64,000 nucleotides of DNA. Source: Patiria miniata. Lineage: Eukaryota; Echinodermata; Asteroidea; Valvatida; Asterinidae. The number at the start of each line of letters is the position of its first letter. Position 1 is the stretch's first letter. Below the pieces are notes generated by a model that worked only from the letters and a program-made list of their open reading frames with translations, did no database searches and was not told where the DNA came from. Made by a program: the position numbers and the translations under genes. The stretch spans positions 11,718,927-11,782,926 of the forward strand of contig NW_024037063.1 of assembly GCF_015706575.1 (NCBI RefSeq), in the 5' to 3' direction. Below are positions 1-12,125 of the stretch, one piece after another.

Positions 1-1020
1 TTTTAGCAAGTACCCTAGACTTCAACCTCGTCCCCAGTGCTTACTTTATTTCCAACACGGTTTCCAATAGTAAACCCTGGATAGGAAACTTTCTTCCTGT
101 ATCCTGATTGGATACCGCAATTGGCTAGTAATGGATTTGTATCGTGTACTTGGTGCTATTATTCACAACGTGCAGTACGTGTTTTCGCAATCATTCGTCC
201 ACGCCTTCTCGAAAATACTAATTTCCTTTCTAATTTGCTCATATTAATATGAAATTATGATACTGCATGTTGTCTCGATAAGATCGTAACAGTTTGATCT
301 CAAAAATCGTGTTTTCGTAACTCACGCCGTGCTCGCGCTGCTACGAATTGACTCTGTTTTTACCCAAGACACCGCATACAAAAACAAACGCTAATGTGTA
401 ACGCATATCCAGGCACCAGACTGTTCCTCATTGCATACGTGTGCAAAAATCTTGCACATGCAAATGATCCAATACCAGGGTGAGAGAGCAGGTAGTGGTG
501 GGCGCGTACTGCTCGACACCCTGGGGACGATGTTGCCTAGACGTTGTTCTGACAGGTTCGTGGGCATTGATCTCCATATACGCACACCTTGACTAAGCCC
601 CACTAGTGCCAGGGGCCAATAAGATATTGCTGCGATTCAGCGCAGCAATATATCGGCCACACTAGTGTGGCTTACCTTGACTATACTCCTCGTCGATTTT
701 GATCAATTTAGATCTCTGTTTCTTTCATTCTTTCAAAAATGACAAAGAAACCGAAAAAAACCCAACTTCATTTTTAACTTCCGTTCAAAAGTGTACACAA
801 CTCGAATGCGAAATTGTGTTCTTTACCCTTTTCAAAAAACGCGCGCGCGGACGCACGTTCGTACGCGATGTCCTATCCAGTCTGTGTATATGGAGATCAA
901 TGTTCGTGGGTGATATTGGTTGGTAGTGATATCGCCCTCTCGCGATGGCCGGTTATCGCGGTGGCCTGTTATCTGCGCGGCGTAACAAACAAGAACATCG
1001 TCTAGCCCCTAGATTATACT
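1..1020. other. No gene recognised
   Basis: Mixed-composition sequence with only short chance reading frames. The small inverted repeat TGCTGCG ... CGCAGCA near 630-650 is the only structure noticed. Confidence 0.5.
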
Positions 1021-1107
1021 CAACTGCGATCCGCGGCCAGGATTCAAACCGTGGTCACCTTGGTGAGAGGCGAGCGCTTTACGCACAAGCCGCCCATTAG
1101 ACAGTTC
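1021..1107 (-). repeat. tRNA-derived SINE head
   Basis: On the minus strand the sequence reads GCGCTCGCCTCTCACCAAG, then GGTTTGAATCC about 10 bases later. The latter differs by one base from the RNA polymerase III B box GGTTCGANTCC. No acceptor stem pairs, so this is a tRNA-like repeat and not a tRNA gene. Confidence 0.45.
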
Positions 1108-2519
1108 TGAGAGCCATTAAAATGAGGAGTTCAAGATATATGGCAATGAACCTTTGGCCCGGACTTGTGCCTTCTAATTCTAAGCATTTTTGATGCATTT
1201 GGGATCGAAAATGGCGCTTTTTTGCCACGTTGTGGAGGGATCATTCTTCAAGATGGCTATACTTTTCTGCTTTAGGGGAAAAATGGGTCGTAATCTTTGG
1301 GTGAGATTTTCTCGAAAAGTCCATAGTCAACCCGCCAAAACCAAAAATGAAAAGAAAATGAAAGATGACATGTTGATCATCATTTTTCTGTGCAGCCACG
1401 TCTTCTTCTTCCAGTGAGTACTCCCTCCATAGTGGAGTATTGTCGTACTTGGGTGCAAAAGTGCTCGGCCGCGGGAACACATATTAACTAAATGTGCAGT
1501 AAACTAATTAAAAAATAACTCCATGCAAGTAAAAACGATGCCCTTGTGGCATAACTAGCAGAGGGTGAGTGGTTTCAAGCTAGTCCGGAAAATCTCCAGT
1601 GTCTGAGCTGAAACCACGATGGCTGGTAGGGCATTCAAGATGTAGATGACACTTTGAAAAAAAACTGTGCTGGTACGATAGATTTCTACAGTGCTGTTGT
1701 GTAAACTGTTGTTTGTGGCCCCTATTCTGGTTTAATGAAGGGTACAAGTAGGGTGTGGTAGCAGGGATGGCAACAAGACCGTGCATTATCCTGTACTGCT
1801 TGATGATTTTGTTGTGGGCTCGACGTTCGTGGAGAGTCTGTCATTGGAGATTTTGTAGCATCTGGGTGACACTATTCTTTTGGTTGTAGTCAGCCATTGC
1901 AAATCTATCGGCACGCCGTTGCACAAGGCTTTATACCTGTAAGAGTTCTGAGAGTTCTGAGTATTTTAAAAAGAATTTTGAAGGATGGGCATTTAGCACT
2001 ATAGGGTCTGTGGGAATTTTAATGCCTGGTTGCACCCCTAAAGAGTTGACTAATATGAATACGGACGGTTATTCATATATACGCCTAGCGCAATGCATTA
2101 TGTATTACGTTTCCACAGAGAGGGCCAATGGTAACCCTAATGTATCGCTCAGGGGAAACATCCATTATTAGAGTGGGGATACAGTTCGCAGCATTAATAC
2201 ACACTTCTTCTATTTTCTCTCTCTCTCTATCTCTTCGAACGATTTCATTAAAATATTACACTCAGGGGTAAAATAGAAAAGACAATGTCCAAATCTTGTT
2301 TCCGAATATGAATTTAATGCATGAATTCCAAACGACCCAGGATTTAGCTTGCAACCGCACGATTAATAGATTCGCTCGCATCGATCAATACCAGACTGTG
2401 TTGCATGGTTTAGCCAGAAGCATTCGCCACGCGCAAGTGCACACGTCAGTGAAAAATGACACCCGTGAGATCGGAACTTCGCATGTACGCCGAGCGAGAC
2501 GAGCAAATAATATAAGTAT
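1108..2519. other. No gene recognised
   Basis: No reading frame with protein-like composition or recognisable domain. A short CT-rich run lies at about 2214-2232. Confidence 0.5.
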
Positions 2520-2930
2520 TCATATCCTCCTGATTATTAGCCAATCAGAGCGCTCCGTCCAATGTTTGGAGCAAGCTCATTTGCTTGTAGTCCGAGTATC
2601 ACCCGTTATAAACTGAGCCAAATCCTGGAGAACGTCTGACATCTCCTTTAGAGGCAAATTTATGCAAGCCGCGCGCCAGCCAATCAGAGTCGACTTTACT
2701 AAATCGTGACGTCATTTCATTTGCAAATCAGGACTAACGCTGTGATTGGTCAATTCGAATGCAATGTTTTGTAATACAACAACAGCTGGGAGCGCATTTG
2801 CGTAACATGATTCCGAGCGCCGTGCACCGTGTCAGTATTTGTTATCCATGTCTATGACGCGCAACGGGTGAATGACCGAAGACCCGATAAGCCTATAGAG
2901 GGCGCCCGCCGATTGGTCAAGATCTAGTAA
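2520..2930. promoter_or_regulatory. CCAAT-box cluster, possible promoter or enhancer
   Basis: Four NF-Y type boxes lie within about 380 bases: CCAATCAGAG near 2540 and near 2680, and ATTGGTCA on the other strand near 2745 and near 2911. A TATA-like TATAAA sits near 2607. The stretch is richer in CpG than its surroundings. It lies 9 kb upstream of the first coding exon, so it could serve the missing 5' exon, another gene, or nothing. Confidence 0.25.
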
Positions 2931-4489
2931 ATCAAGAGGCCGGGTCTTGCCTAATTAATCAGCAAATCTGTTTGCGCATGATATACATAGACTACTTGGC
3001 TTGTGCACAGGGAGGCGTTGCACAAGGTACAGATTATTCAAGTCGGTAACTGGAAGCAACGAACAAGCATTTGGGGCCGAGGATGCAGGAATTCCCATGG
3101 TACCAGCTATTTTGCCCCTGGTAAGATATCCGAGCAAAAGTAGAATCGGAAAGAAAATGTCACATTGATGTAGCCGTGCGTCATTAGGAGGTCCGCTCAA
3201 ATGATTAGATTTGAGGACGCCGAGGACAATCACGACAAACAGACAAAATCAAAACATTAGGAGTCAGATTATGTTTGGGCTCATGAACTTGTTCACAAAA
3301 TCAATTACAATAGTTCTGGATCTGAATCTCAATCTAACTCACAAAACAAGTGTTACAAAAATCATATAACTTAGTAATAAATCAATAAATTGTAATAACG
3401 TTGCCACTGATAATTTATATTTACAAAGTTTGTATTGCTAAAATTGCCCCGGTTTCTAAGATTCCAAGGTTCCTAATATGTTTTGTTCTAATGTTTTAAT
3501 CAGGTTCTAATATTTTAATCAGGTTCTCACAATTATACACAAGCCTCAAATATAAAATGGGCTACAGAGTATAAGCACCCAAATGTCTTCACCTGGAACA
3601 TTCCACTTGATGGCCAAATACAGGTACTGCATCGAAATTCTAGGTAATAAAGACCCCTTTTACAAGTTATCCAACTATTTGTTGGCTATAAACACATTTG
3701 TTGATAGATCCAAAGTAGCTTACAGTCATAAGTGTTGGACAAATCCTGTCCCCATAAGAACAATTGCTGTAATTCACGTCACAACAAACATCAAATCCAG
3801 TGTTATCATACTTTGTACACATTACACACATAGTGCTAGTGATGCATGAACTGAGCAAGCGGGCAAAATATTGTGTTTAAGTCCCCAGGCCAATACATGT
3901 AAACAGAAGTCTGCCACTGACTGCAAAATGACATTCCGGTCACATTTTTTTCTAAAAACAATCAAGATAGTTTCCAATTGGACAAAACCTTGGTCTCTAA
4001 ATATAATGATTGTTCCTGAATTCCGAGATATGCACGTACACTCTTATCAGTGGATTGAACCAGATAAACTTTAGATGACCTACTTCCTTGGGAAACTTAA
4101 TACACAGTATAAAAAATGTAACTTGCACAATACCCAAACACTTTCCAAAAATAGAACACTCAGCATACACAGCTGCAGAGTGTAAACAAACAAGTGGAAT
4201 AGTGGATGTATTTTCCCCCCAAATATTGGACCAAAACCTGATTAAACCTAATTAAACAATAACTTTCCTATCATCGGGCATTTATGGTCAAGTATTACAC
4301 TCATACAGTAAATATGAGAAAATATACAGAAAAGTGTCTGGATTAGATAAAAAAAAAAAATCCATAATACATTTTAAACATTCATAATACTCCTGCCTTA
4401 AAACTTGGGCAGTCAAAACACCACAAATAAAAGAGCATCTCGAGGTGGCGGACCATGACCATCAACACTAATGTGAAGCGTGTGTGTAT
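2931..4489. other. No gene recognised
   Basis: AT-rich, with only short chance frames and no recognised repeat. Confidence 0.5.
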
Positions 4490-4974
4490 TATAACCCGTG
4501 AGGTTATATAGACAAAGTAAGACAGTAAGAGACGAAGTGGTACTTGGGATGATGTGGTTTATTCGGTTGGCTGTGACGCTCTCTGTCTGATTTCTAGATT
4601 CTACTGGGTTTTTATACAGTAAATGAACATTCCAATCTTACAGCTATCTTACAGGTTTCTTGCCTTATTAGGAATCGTTCACTAACTAATGAATATTAAT
4701 AATACAGAATTGAAGGTGTTTGGTCAACTTGTATCCGGGGGCAGGGCTAGGCAAATTAATAGAACAATTGGATTTCCTTATAAGTCTGTGGGCTGAATCA
4801 CTGTGGCCTTCCGGTGCAGCCCAGCATCCACCCACGCGGACCTTGTGGCTAAACTGGCCATTCCTTAGATGTGTCTCATTACCAGGAAAGTGGTCCTGTT
4901 CCTTGAAGGTCAACGTATACAACTTAAACAGTAAATATAAAACATGATATTTTATCATGGTGATAGTATCCTCA
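4490..4974 (-). mobile_element. Solo LTR of the Gypsy-B family
   Basis: This 485-base block matches the two LTRs of element B (25959-26434 and 21254-21655) over nearly its whole length. Shared landmarks are GAGGTTAT, TTGGCTGTGACGCTCTCTGT, TCTTACAGCTATCTTACAGG and ATCATGGTGATA. On the minus strand it begins TGAGGATACTATC. No gag or pol sequence adjoins it, so it is a solo LTR, presumably left by LTR-LTR recombination. Confidence 0.88.
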
Positions 4975-5343
4975 AGCAAAATTAACTCATTCTAATACAA
5001 TTGTGATGAAACACAAGGTTCCAATGGAACCCTTCAGTGCAGTAAATTTCAAACTGCTTATCTGTTATCTCATTGGACACAATTTAAGTAATGGCATTTG
5101 GCCAGAGACCCACATGTTTCCTTTTCATCTTGTGCTTTGGCAGTCTCTGATCTGGCAACACGATTGGCCATATCTCAAATGCCCAAAGATAAAATGTGAG
5201 AGGTGCCCAGTGCTTCCCTACTTTTTCTCTTGCCTTGCCGTTTGGCACTTGCAATGATGGGTGACATTCCAAAACTAAATTGAGCCTTTTCTCAAAAGGA
5301 GGCAGTCAAACATGTGATGAAGAAAACCAGGAGATACAAAACA

Positions 5344-5814
5344 CTCATGCGGCTTGCAACTTAATATCGACATCGTCATCACAGACGGGTGCAAACACAA
5401 CACTGGGATCTAAAACAGGCCTTTCATCAACAACCTCATGGTAATCAAAAAACGTCCACAGTACCATCAACAGGTTTCATCAAAATCTGTTCTGACACCT
5501 CTACCTCTAGAACATCTGCTACATCAGTACATGCAGGGACAATAACTACTGGCTCAGAATCAACATTTGTCACACTTATTTCACTGGGAATATTACCAAG
5601 TGCGACGACAATATCAGAAGACAAACTTTCCAGGTTTTGACCTGTTGGTCTTCAACAAACTTGAGTAAAATAGCAGCATGCTCATGAGTGCTGTCTCTAT
5701 TGACTTAGCTACACTTAGCTTAGAAATGGAATCAACAGATTCACAAGGCTGTTCATTAAGTGAGTGGACCTCATCATGATCATCCTCCAAAACACATTGA
5801 CAATAGTTTGTGCT
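5344..5814 (-). pseudogene. Decayed acidic coding segment, unknown protein
   Basis: On the minus strand three frames join to give a protein-like acidic sequence. Fragments are VLEDDHDEVHSLNEQPCESV, then HAAILLKFVEDQQV, then SLSSDIVVALGNIPSEISV, and finally RPVLDPSVVFAPVCDDDVDI followed by a stop. At least three frameshifts separate the parts. An acceptor-like TTTTTAG precedes it. I do not recognise the protein. It may be an exon of a dead gene or part of an old transposon. Confidence 0.3.
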
Positions 5815-6175
5815 AAAAACTGATGTGACTTAACAATACTGTCTGGCAAAGCCATGGTTGTGATATAAATGACCAGCTACGGCATACAGTGTACATGTAA
5901 ATACAGGGCTTCACAAATTTGACCAAAAATCTGTACTTACACAGATATAACAGGGTCACAATACAGCCTATTGTCAATCCTACATGGGATACAATGACAT
6001 AACTTGTACACACAAAATTAAACCAACCATTTCAGCCTAAATACAGACTAAATCATGTCAAAAAAAGACAAAAATGCACAGACAAAATATTAAATGCACA
6101 TCATCAAATGCACGTCAAACTTCACATGTCAGTATGTCAAAATATACTAGGTCTGCAATTAGCAGTGTTGTAGGT

Positions 6176-6318
6176 CTCGAGACCGGTCTCGGTCTCGGTC
6201 TCGGTCTCGAGACCACTTTTTGCCGGCCTCGGTCTCGGTCTCGGTCTCGGGAGCTGTGGTCTCGGTCTTGGTCTCGGTCTCGGTCCCCTTTGGTCTCGAT
6301 ATTTTGGCTGGTCTCGAG
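6176..6318 (+). repeat. (GGTCTC)n subterminal array, left end of the hAT-like element
   Basis: GGTCTC hexamers with a few degenerate copies (GGTCTT, GGCCTC). Its translations (RSRSRS, TETETE) look like long frames but are repeat artefacts. Confidence 0.9.
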
Positions 6319-8241
6319 TCGGGACCACCCAAAAAGAGAGGGGGCGGATTCCGCCCCCGGCCCTTTTAGGGTTAAGTAAAGAATCAGTTTAGGGCAAATG
6401 TGACTGTAGTGTGATGCTAATGGACATTATCTCTCTTCACTTCTTAGTGAGTGAGGCATAGTCCAATAACCATTGCTCCTCTTCTTATTTCTCGTGTTTA
6501 TTGTGGGATGATCTGTTGAAACAAGCACTTTATAGCCATCCTCATTGATTCCAAATACAACTGAGATTTAAATCTTATGAATCAAGACTGAAACATTATT
6601 TTTACAGTCAGATTTTGTATTTTGAATATGGGGAACAATTCAACTCTTTTTCCCTAGAAATATTGGTGATTTTTTTTCTATTTTCCTTTTCAATTTTTCC
6701 TTTATAATTATATTTATTAATGGATATTCATCATTTCGTAGACCGTTAAATTGGTATTAGTGGTGGACAGCTGAATTTTGTGATCTCCAAATTATTAAAA
6801 TAGACACGACTTGGGAATAGAGTATGCAAATAACGTGAAATGTTCACAGTTACTACTCAATAACATGTTCTTTATCCCAATTATATTTTTTTACAAAATG
6901 GAGCGTGCCATTTTTTTTTGATCATACGGTCACTTTCTTTTTTACTCGCCATGTATTCATTATTTCATCTGTGATAAACACAAATTGAGCTACTGCCATA
7001 GTCACACAAAAATAGAGTCTAATTGCCTGCCTCATATCCTTCCTAAATGTCAATTGCATTTGCATGAGTCGAGAAGAATTGTGTTCCATTAATCGCTATA
7101 TGCTGTTTACGGCCATCACAATAAACTATTAAAATATTGGCAATATGTCGTACTTGTTAATCACTAAAATATTCAAGTAAATTGCCCAGCAAAGTAGCTG
7201 ATGCGGGCGATACGATGGCACAGTACAAAACACAGAGGCGTGGGCACTGAGCCATGAATCCTAAAAGTACATCTCGCCCACCACATTCAGTTTGTGACAG
7301 CGCCCTTCTATTGTGTCGGCCTTATTCTCAAATAGGCTAATGACGATGATGACGGCGGGCAATTAACAGAAGATAGATCTGGCAAATATGGTTCATCAAT
7401 CTTCTATAGTATATGTAACGTTATTGACATTAAACAAAAATAAAGTGGCATTACATTTCAGCCTTAGCCAGACCTTCTTCAGAGATAAATGACAGAGGAA
7501 CAAGAAACAAACATGTAGGGGACACACAAACATGCAGGGTTGGAAGGAGAATCACAAAGAGGGATGTGGGGGGGGGGCAGACCAATCCATATCTGGCTAC
7601 CATCTCTCAATTTTTTGGTCTACAAGTACAAATCTATATTCCATGACTGAAATTTTAAAAAATAAATCAATATTTTCTTGCTCCGAATTTTTTTCGAATC
7701 AGGTTTACAAGGAGGTCCAATGTAAAATTAAAGTTGCATTAAAATATCCGTTAGTTGTCATTGCTGAAACCAAGGGGTGGCTGTGGAGTTTAGGGTCCGA
7801 GTTCCTATAACAGATGAAACATCCACCTTTAACTTTTTACTTTTGTCAAGTTTCAACATGTTCAAGTTTTGCAAAAACTAGTACAAATTGTCGTACTCCT
7901 AAGTTAGAGTTTCTTCATCAGATTTACACTTTATAGTAGTTAAACAATATTAAAAAAAAAAATATTTTAAAAAAGTGGCAAAAATATAGAAGTTCATCAA
8001 ATAAGGTTTTCCCCTTCTTTAAATTAGGTTGTTTCCAAATTTTTAATTGATTGTGACAATAACAAATTCTGTTGCCATGTTGTAATTTATGGCATGAAGC
8101 AAACACGAAAAGCACTCGCATGACACAATTAAGCAGGTACAAGTGATTCCTAACCTTCAATCACTTCCTTCACATCCCCATGAACATCAACATCTCAAGG
8201 ACAGACTTGTTTATTTAGATTATTGTTATTTATTATCCGCA

Positions 8242-8372
8242 GTCTCGGTCTCGGTCTCGGACCATTTCGGTCTCGGTCTCGGTCCGCCTTGAGGGGCTGG
8301 TCTCGGTCTCGGTCTCTGTCTCGCAACTTCAGGTCTCGGTCTTGGTCTCGGTCTTGGACTATCCGGTCTCGA
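8242..8372 (+). repeat. (GGTCTC)n subterminal array, right end of the hAT-like element
   Basis: The same hexamer, in the same strand orientation as the left array although the terminal repeats are inverted. Subterminal repeats in hAT elements are known transposase binding sites. Confidence 0.9.
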
Positions 8373-8383
8373 CTACAACACTG

Positions 8384-9316
8384 CAAATTAGGTCAGCAAC
8401 AATCTAATCAGGCCATTCTCTACATACAAACCAACTGTGCACACAAATTTGACTTTAATAAAAATGTATACCAGCTACACGTAGGCCAAATGGCTTAATC
8501 TGTACAAATGCAAATCTACAAAAGAACGGATACTAAAGTCAAAATACACTTCACATGGATGATAAAATTGCACAGAAGTATGTAGGTTAAAACTATACAA
8601 TTGACCAATACTACACTTGCTGACAATAATACAAAAAAAATGCAGCCGGCCAGTCTATAAAACAAAATGGAAGAAATGATCATGTCCCTCAACAAGTGAA
8701 TTAACGGCGCATCACAGCCTGGTGAATGAGGAGAAACATGTTGCATGGTAACAGCAACAGCAAACCCATCCTCGTCGCCATTTTTTAAGGTGATTTCAGT
8801 ACTAAGGTGTCACAGCATGATGAAAGGAGTTCGATCCCACACTAAATCAGGATAAGTGTTGGATCGAGGCTGCCCAGATGGAAATCACACAGAATCACCA
8901 GTTCAGTTCATTCAGCAATTAATAGAGAATGTATTCAATCATCAGCAAAAAATAAGTTAATCAGGCATACATCAGCAAATCAGAAGAGAAATCAGTAGAC
9001 TAACAATGAGTGATTCAGTTACAGTTATTTAACAGCTGTTGATCCCAAAACTCCCCCAGTATATGTGGTATGATGATGTGCGGATCCCGGTCACGATGCA
9101 AAGAAAGATCATCAGGAAAAAGATCCAGTAGGCCTATGGTAAAGATGGCTGAAAAAGATCCCCACGGCAAAAGATCAGGCTGAAATAGATCCAAAGGTGC
9201 AATAAATGAAGGCCTCAGTAGACCGCGCCTACATACTGCCTACGGAAAAATACGACAAGGCAACACTGCGGTCAAAATACATGGTGAATGTGTATCCACA
9301 ATGGCGGTCAAAATTC
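8384..9316. other. No gene recognised
   Basis: Short chance frames only; AT-rich. Confidence 0.5.
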
Positions 9317-9350
9317 ACACACACACACACACACACACACCCACACACCC
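9317..9350 (+). repeat. (CA)n microsatellite
   Basis: An uninterrupted CA run followed by two imperfect CCACACA steps. Confidence 0.9.
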
Positions 9351-9352
9351 AG

Positions 9353-9705
9353 ACTTGTTTCACATACCTAGTGTGGACTTTCCTTTCTTTTCGTGAAGTT
9401 AAGGAACACCAGTGGAAAAACTCATTTTTCTCAACCTGTGAAAACTCTTACAACCCAATTTTTTTTCAATGATTCCCTTTAGTGTTTCTCTTCATTCTGC
9501 TACAGATAAACCTAACCCAAAAATGCACCCATACTTGTTTCACATGACTAGTGTGGACTTTCCATTGCTTTCGTGTAGTTAAGAAAAACCAGTGAAAAAA
9601 CTCATTTTTCTCAAACTGTGAAAACTCTTTCAACCCAATTTTTTTTCTATGATTCCCTTTAGTGTTTCTCTTCATTCTGCTACAGATAAACCTAACCCAA
9701 AAATG
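9353..9705 (+). repeat. Tandem duplication, 180-bp unit, two copies
   Basis: Copies start at 9353 and 9533, both with ACTTGTTTCACAT. They share GTGTGGACTTTCC, CTCATTTTTCTCAA, CAACCCAATTTTTTTT and CCTAACCCAAAAATGC. Confidence 0.92.
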
Positions 9706-9967
9706 CCTCTAAACCTGTTTTCCAGAAATGGGGAAACACTGTGTGGACGTGGGGTAAGTCCACACAACGTCGGTGCTACCTACATTATGTGGACGTCTTT
9801 TGTTCGGAAGTCCACACTGCGTATGTAAGACAAGCTCCTCTAAACCTGTTTTCCAGAAATGGGGAAACACTGTGTGGACGTGGGCAAGTCCACACTTCGT
9901 CGCTGCTACCTACATTATGTGGACGTCTTTTGTTCGGAAGTCCACACTGCGTATGTAAGACAAGCTC
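9706..9967 (+). repeat. Tandem duplication, 131-bp unit, two copies
   Basis: Copies start at 9706 and 9837 with CCTCTAAACCTGTTTTCCAG. Both contain repeated GTGTGGACGTGG and AAGTCCACAC motifs and end AGACAAGCTC. It directly adjoins the 180-bp duplication. Confidence 0.92.
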
Positions 9968-10197
9968 ATGTACACACACACATACATAGGCATAGAAGTG
10001 GGGTACTTCCTTTGTTCTCGTGTACTATTTTGCAACGTCGCACACTTATGTCAAAATGCTCTTATTTTAACCATAGTTAATTTCCTGGGCTGAAATTCGG
10101 ACTTAATATCCCTTTTCTAAAACTCTTCCATTTGCGACGAATCAACCCACCTTGGAAATTCCTAGTTTTTGAGTAAAATCCATATATCCGTGAAAAA

Positions 10198-10228
10198 CTT
10201 GCGGGGTACCAAAACGGTACCCCGCAAG
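10198..10228 (+). other. Perfect 13-bp hairpin, 5-base loop
   Basis: CTTGCGGGGTACC and GGTACCCCGCAAG are exact reverse complements around AAAAC. A third, unpaired GGGGTACC lies 20 bases further on. Confidence 0.85.
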
Positions 10229-11184
10229 TCGGTGGGCATTCCTTGTGGGGTACCTCCCATTGTTCTGGGACCCCATAAGGCAGTGGTTGTACACGCAACG
10301 CGAGTTCACACATGCACGACTGTAGCTATGACGACGACGCTGCAAAATTGGAAAGTTCGTGAGTGAAAGCATAGGTGAAAGTGTCACAAAAACACAAGTT
10401 TCCCGCAAAGTTATGATAAAAAGGAAACTCACCACAGGTTCTAGAGGCACCCACTTTCCTTCTCAGCACATGATTATGCTGGCAAACATCAAAGGAAAGG
10501 TGAAATCTCACCGAGAAATTCCCGGCTACAAAAATAGGTGACTGCCGTCCAAAATTGGAAGACAAGCAGTGCCTGTTTGGCGCGCTCCCGCACGATGTGG
10601 ACACACCACCAAGCGTCTCTAAAATATGATTGCACCCTCAACAAAATGCTGAATTAATTACACCCGTAAATGACATGATATGCTCAAAGGAACTCCCACT
10701 TACACATAATTGTAATTCTTATACAATTATAAAAAGAAAATGCAGAAGAAAACCTTCTAAAACTGTGGACCTACTTGTCTCAAGAGCGAAGGGACATTGA
10801 GTTAACAAGCACCACATTTGCAGAGGTCACACGTAAACAACAATTAACATAGGTCAATCTAAATATAACCCTGTATCCGGGGAGAATGTGTGTGTGGATG
10901 GAGATTACGTGCCCCCACATCGATATTCGGTTTTAAAATCTCGTGATTTTGTATTAAACGTTATTCAATTGCGAACAAAGAGGGTTTTCATATGGAAGTT
11001 GTTAAAACTTTCTGCAAACAGATAGAAAAAGACAGAGAAAGTCCCAGAGGTTTTATCTATTTATTGTGTTTTTTTACACTCCTCTCGGTTTCCTGTTTGC
11101 AAAGTCGTTGTGTTTGCAATTTGTCATTAGCAATACCATTCAGCCTTGTGAACGCCTATATTTTTTTTCCAACTCTTTGTCATG
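10229..11184. other. No gene recognised
   Basis: No supported coding frame; the longest frame here only leads into the foldback that follows. Confidence 0.5.
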
Positions 11185-11626
11185 ATATAGGTTTTCCGCG
11201 CTATTTTAACACTTGTATCAAACGAATTCCCTATATCGATACTTTAACTTCGTCCCTGAACATCGCCAAGCTCAATTCTCAATTTGAATTTCAAAAAGCC
11301 ACCACTGCATTTCATTTAAGGTTCAGTATTATTCAAATTGTTAGCATTCCGACTCGTCCAAAATATTTGTCTATCAAAGAACATGACAAAAAAACGATTG
11401 TGCTTTGTCAATTCAACGCCGATGGCTTCACGAGACGAATTTCAAAGATTTTGGACGAATTGGAATGCTAACAATTTGAATTATACTGAACCTTAATGAC
11501 ATTTAGTGGTGGCTTTCTGAAATTCAAATTGAGAAGTGAGCTTGGCGATGTTCGGGGACGAAATTAAAGTATCGATGTAGGGAATTCGTGTGATACAAGT
11601 GTTAAAATAACCGGGAAAACCTATAT
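11185..11626. mobile_element. Foldback element with about 180-bp inverted arms
   Basis: The arm at 11185-11364 (from ATATAGGTTTTC to CGTCCAAAAT) pairs with the arm at 11448-11626 (from ATTTTGGACG to GAAAACCTATAT) with few mismatches, around an 83-base spacer. This is a foldback or MITE-like insertion. A transcript through it would form a long double-stranded hairpin. The 159-residue frame across it is a by-product. Confidence 0.85.
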
Positions 11627-12125
11627 TACCGGTATAAAGCTTTAGAATGCCATGGCATTCACTATCAATGAAGTGTACCCTCAAGCTTGCTCAGGCAGTA
11701 AATGCCTGCGAGAAAGACACTGGGATTACGTACGTTTCGGGACTGTGTCACAAGCGGGCGCTATTCAAAATATGACTTGGCAACTTTTATTAGACACAGC
11801 AAGGGTTTTTTTTTGGGGGGGGGGGGGAGTGGTAGACGTGAAAAGGGCAATTGTCCATTCGTGCTTAAAGGTACACAGGTTTTTTTGACCGGTCACCTGG
11901 CCGTAAAATAAAAGAGGGTACGGGCTGTCCGACACCGGCTTTCTATGGGGGCGCTGTTCAAACCGGAGGGTCAAGGTACTGTGAGACTATTGCATGCCCC
12001 CTCCTCTGGCACAATTACCGGTACTTTACTTTGTTGTTTACTGTCTTGATATCAACGTTCAACCCTCACAATATCAACGTTTAAACTGCGAAATATAACT
12101 TATTATTTTCTCGTAATATTTTCAG
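11627..12125. other. No gene recognised; sequence just upstream of the first coding exon
   Basis: Contains a poly(G) run near 11814-11827 and the pyrimidine tract of the acceptor at 12125. No clear TATA box or initiator was found. Confidence 0.45.

Larger units (their letters stand above)
6163..8383. mobile_element. hAT-like non-autonomous DNA transposon (2.2 kb)
   Basis: The left end is CAGTGTTGTAG and the right end is its inverse CTACAACACTG. A CGAGACC copy follows inside both. CAGTG termini are typical of hAT elements. The flanking octamers GCAATTAG (6155-6162) and CAAATTAG (8384-8391) agree at 6 of 8 positions, consistent with an aged 8-bp target duplication. GGTCTC hexamer arrays lie just inside both ends. 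No transposase frame is visible in the interior, so the copy would depend on an enzyme from elsewhere. Confidence 0.7.

Noticed and set aside
1021..1107. Functional tRNA gene on the minus strand
   Set aside because: The B box and part of the anticodon arm are tRNA-like, but no acceptor stem or complete cloverleaf forms.
6074..6379. Arg/Ser-rich and Glu/Thr-rich frames resembling RS-domain proteins
   Set aside because: Produced by the GGTCTC hexamer array; the same occurs at 8195-8498.
10992..11471. 159-residue open frame
   Set aside because: It runs into one arm and the loop of the foldback element; no domain and no matching exon structure.
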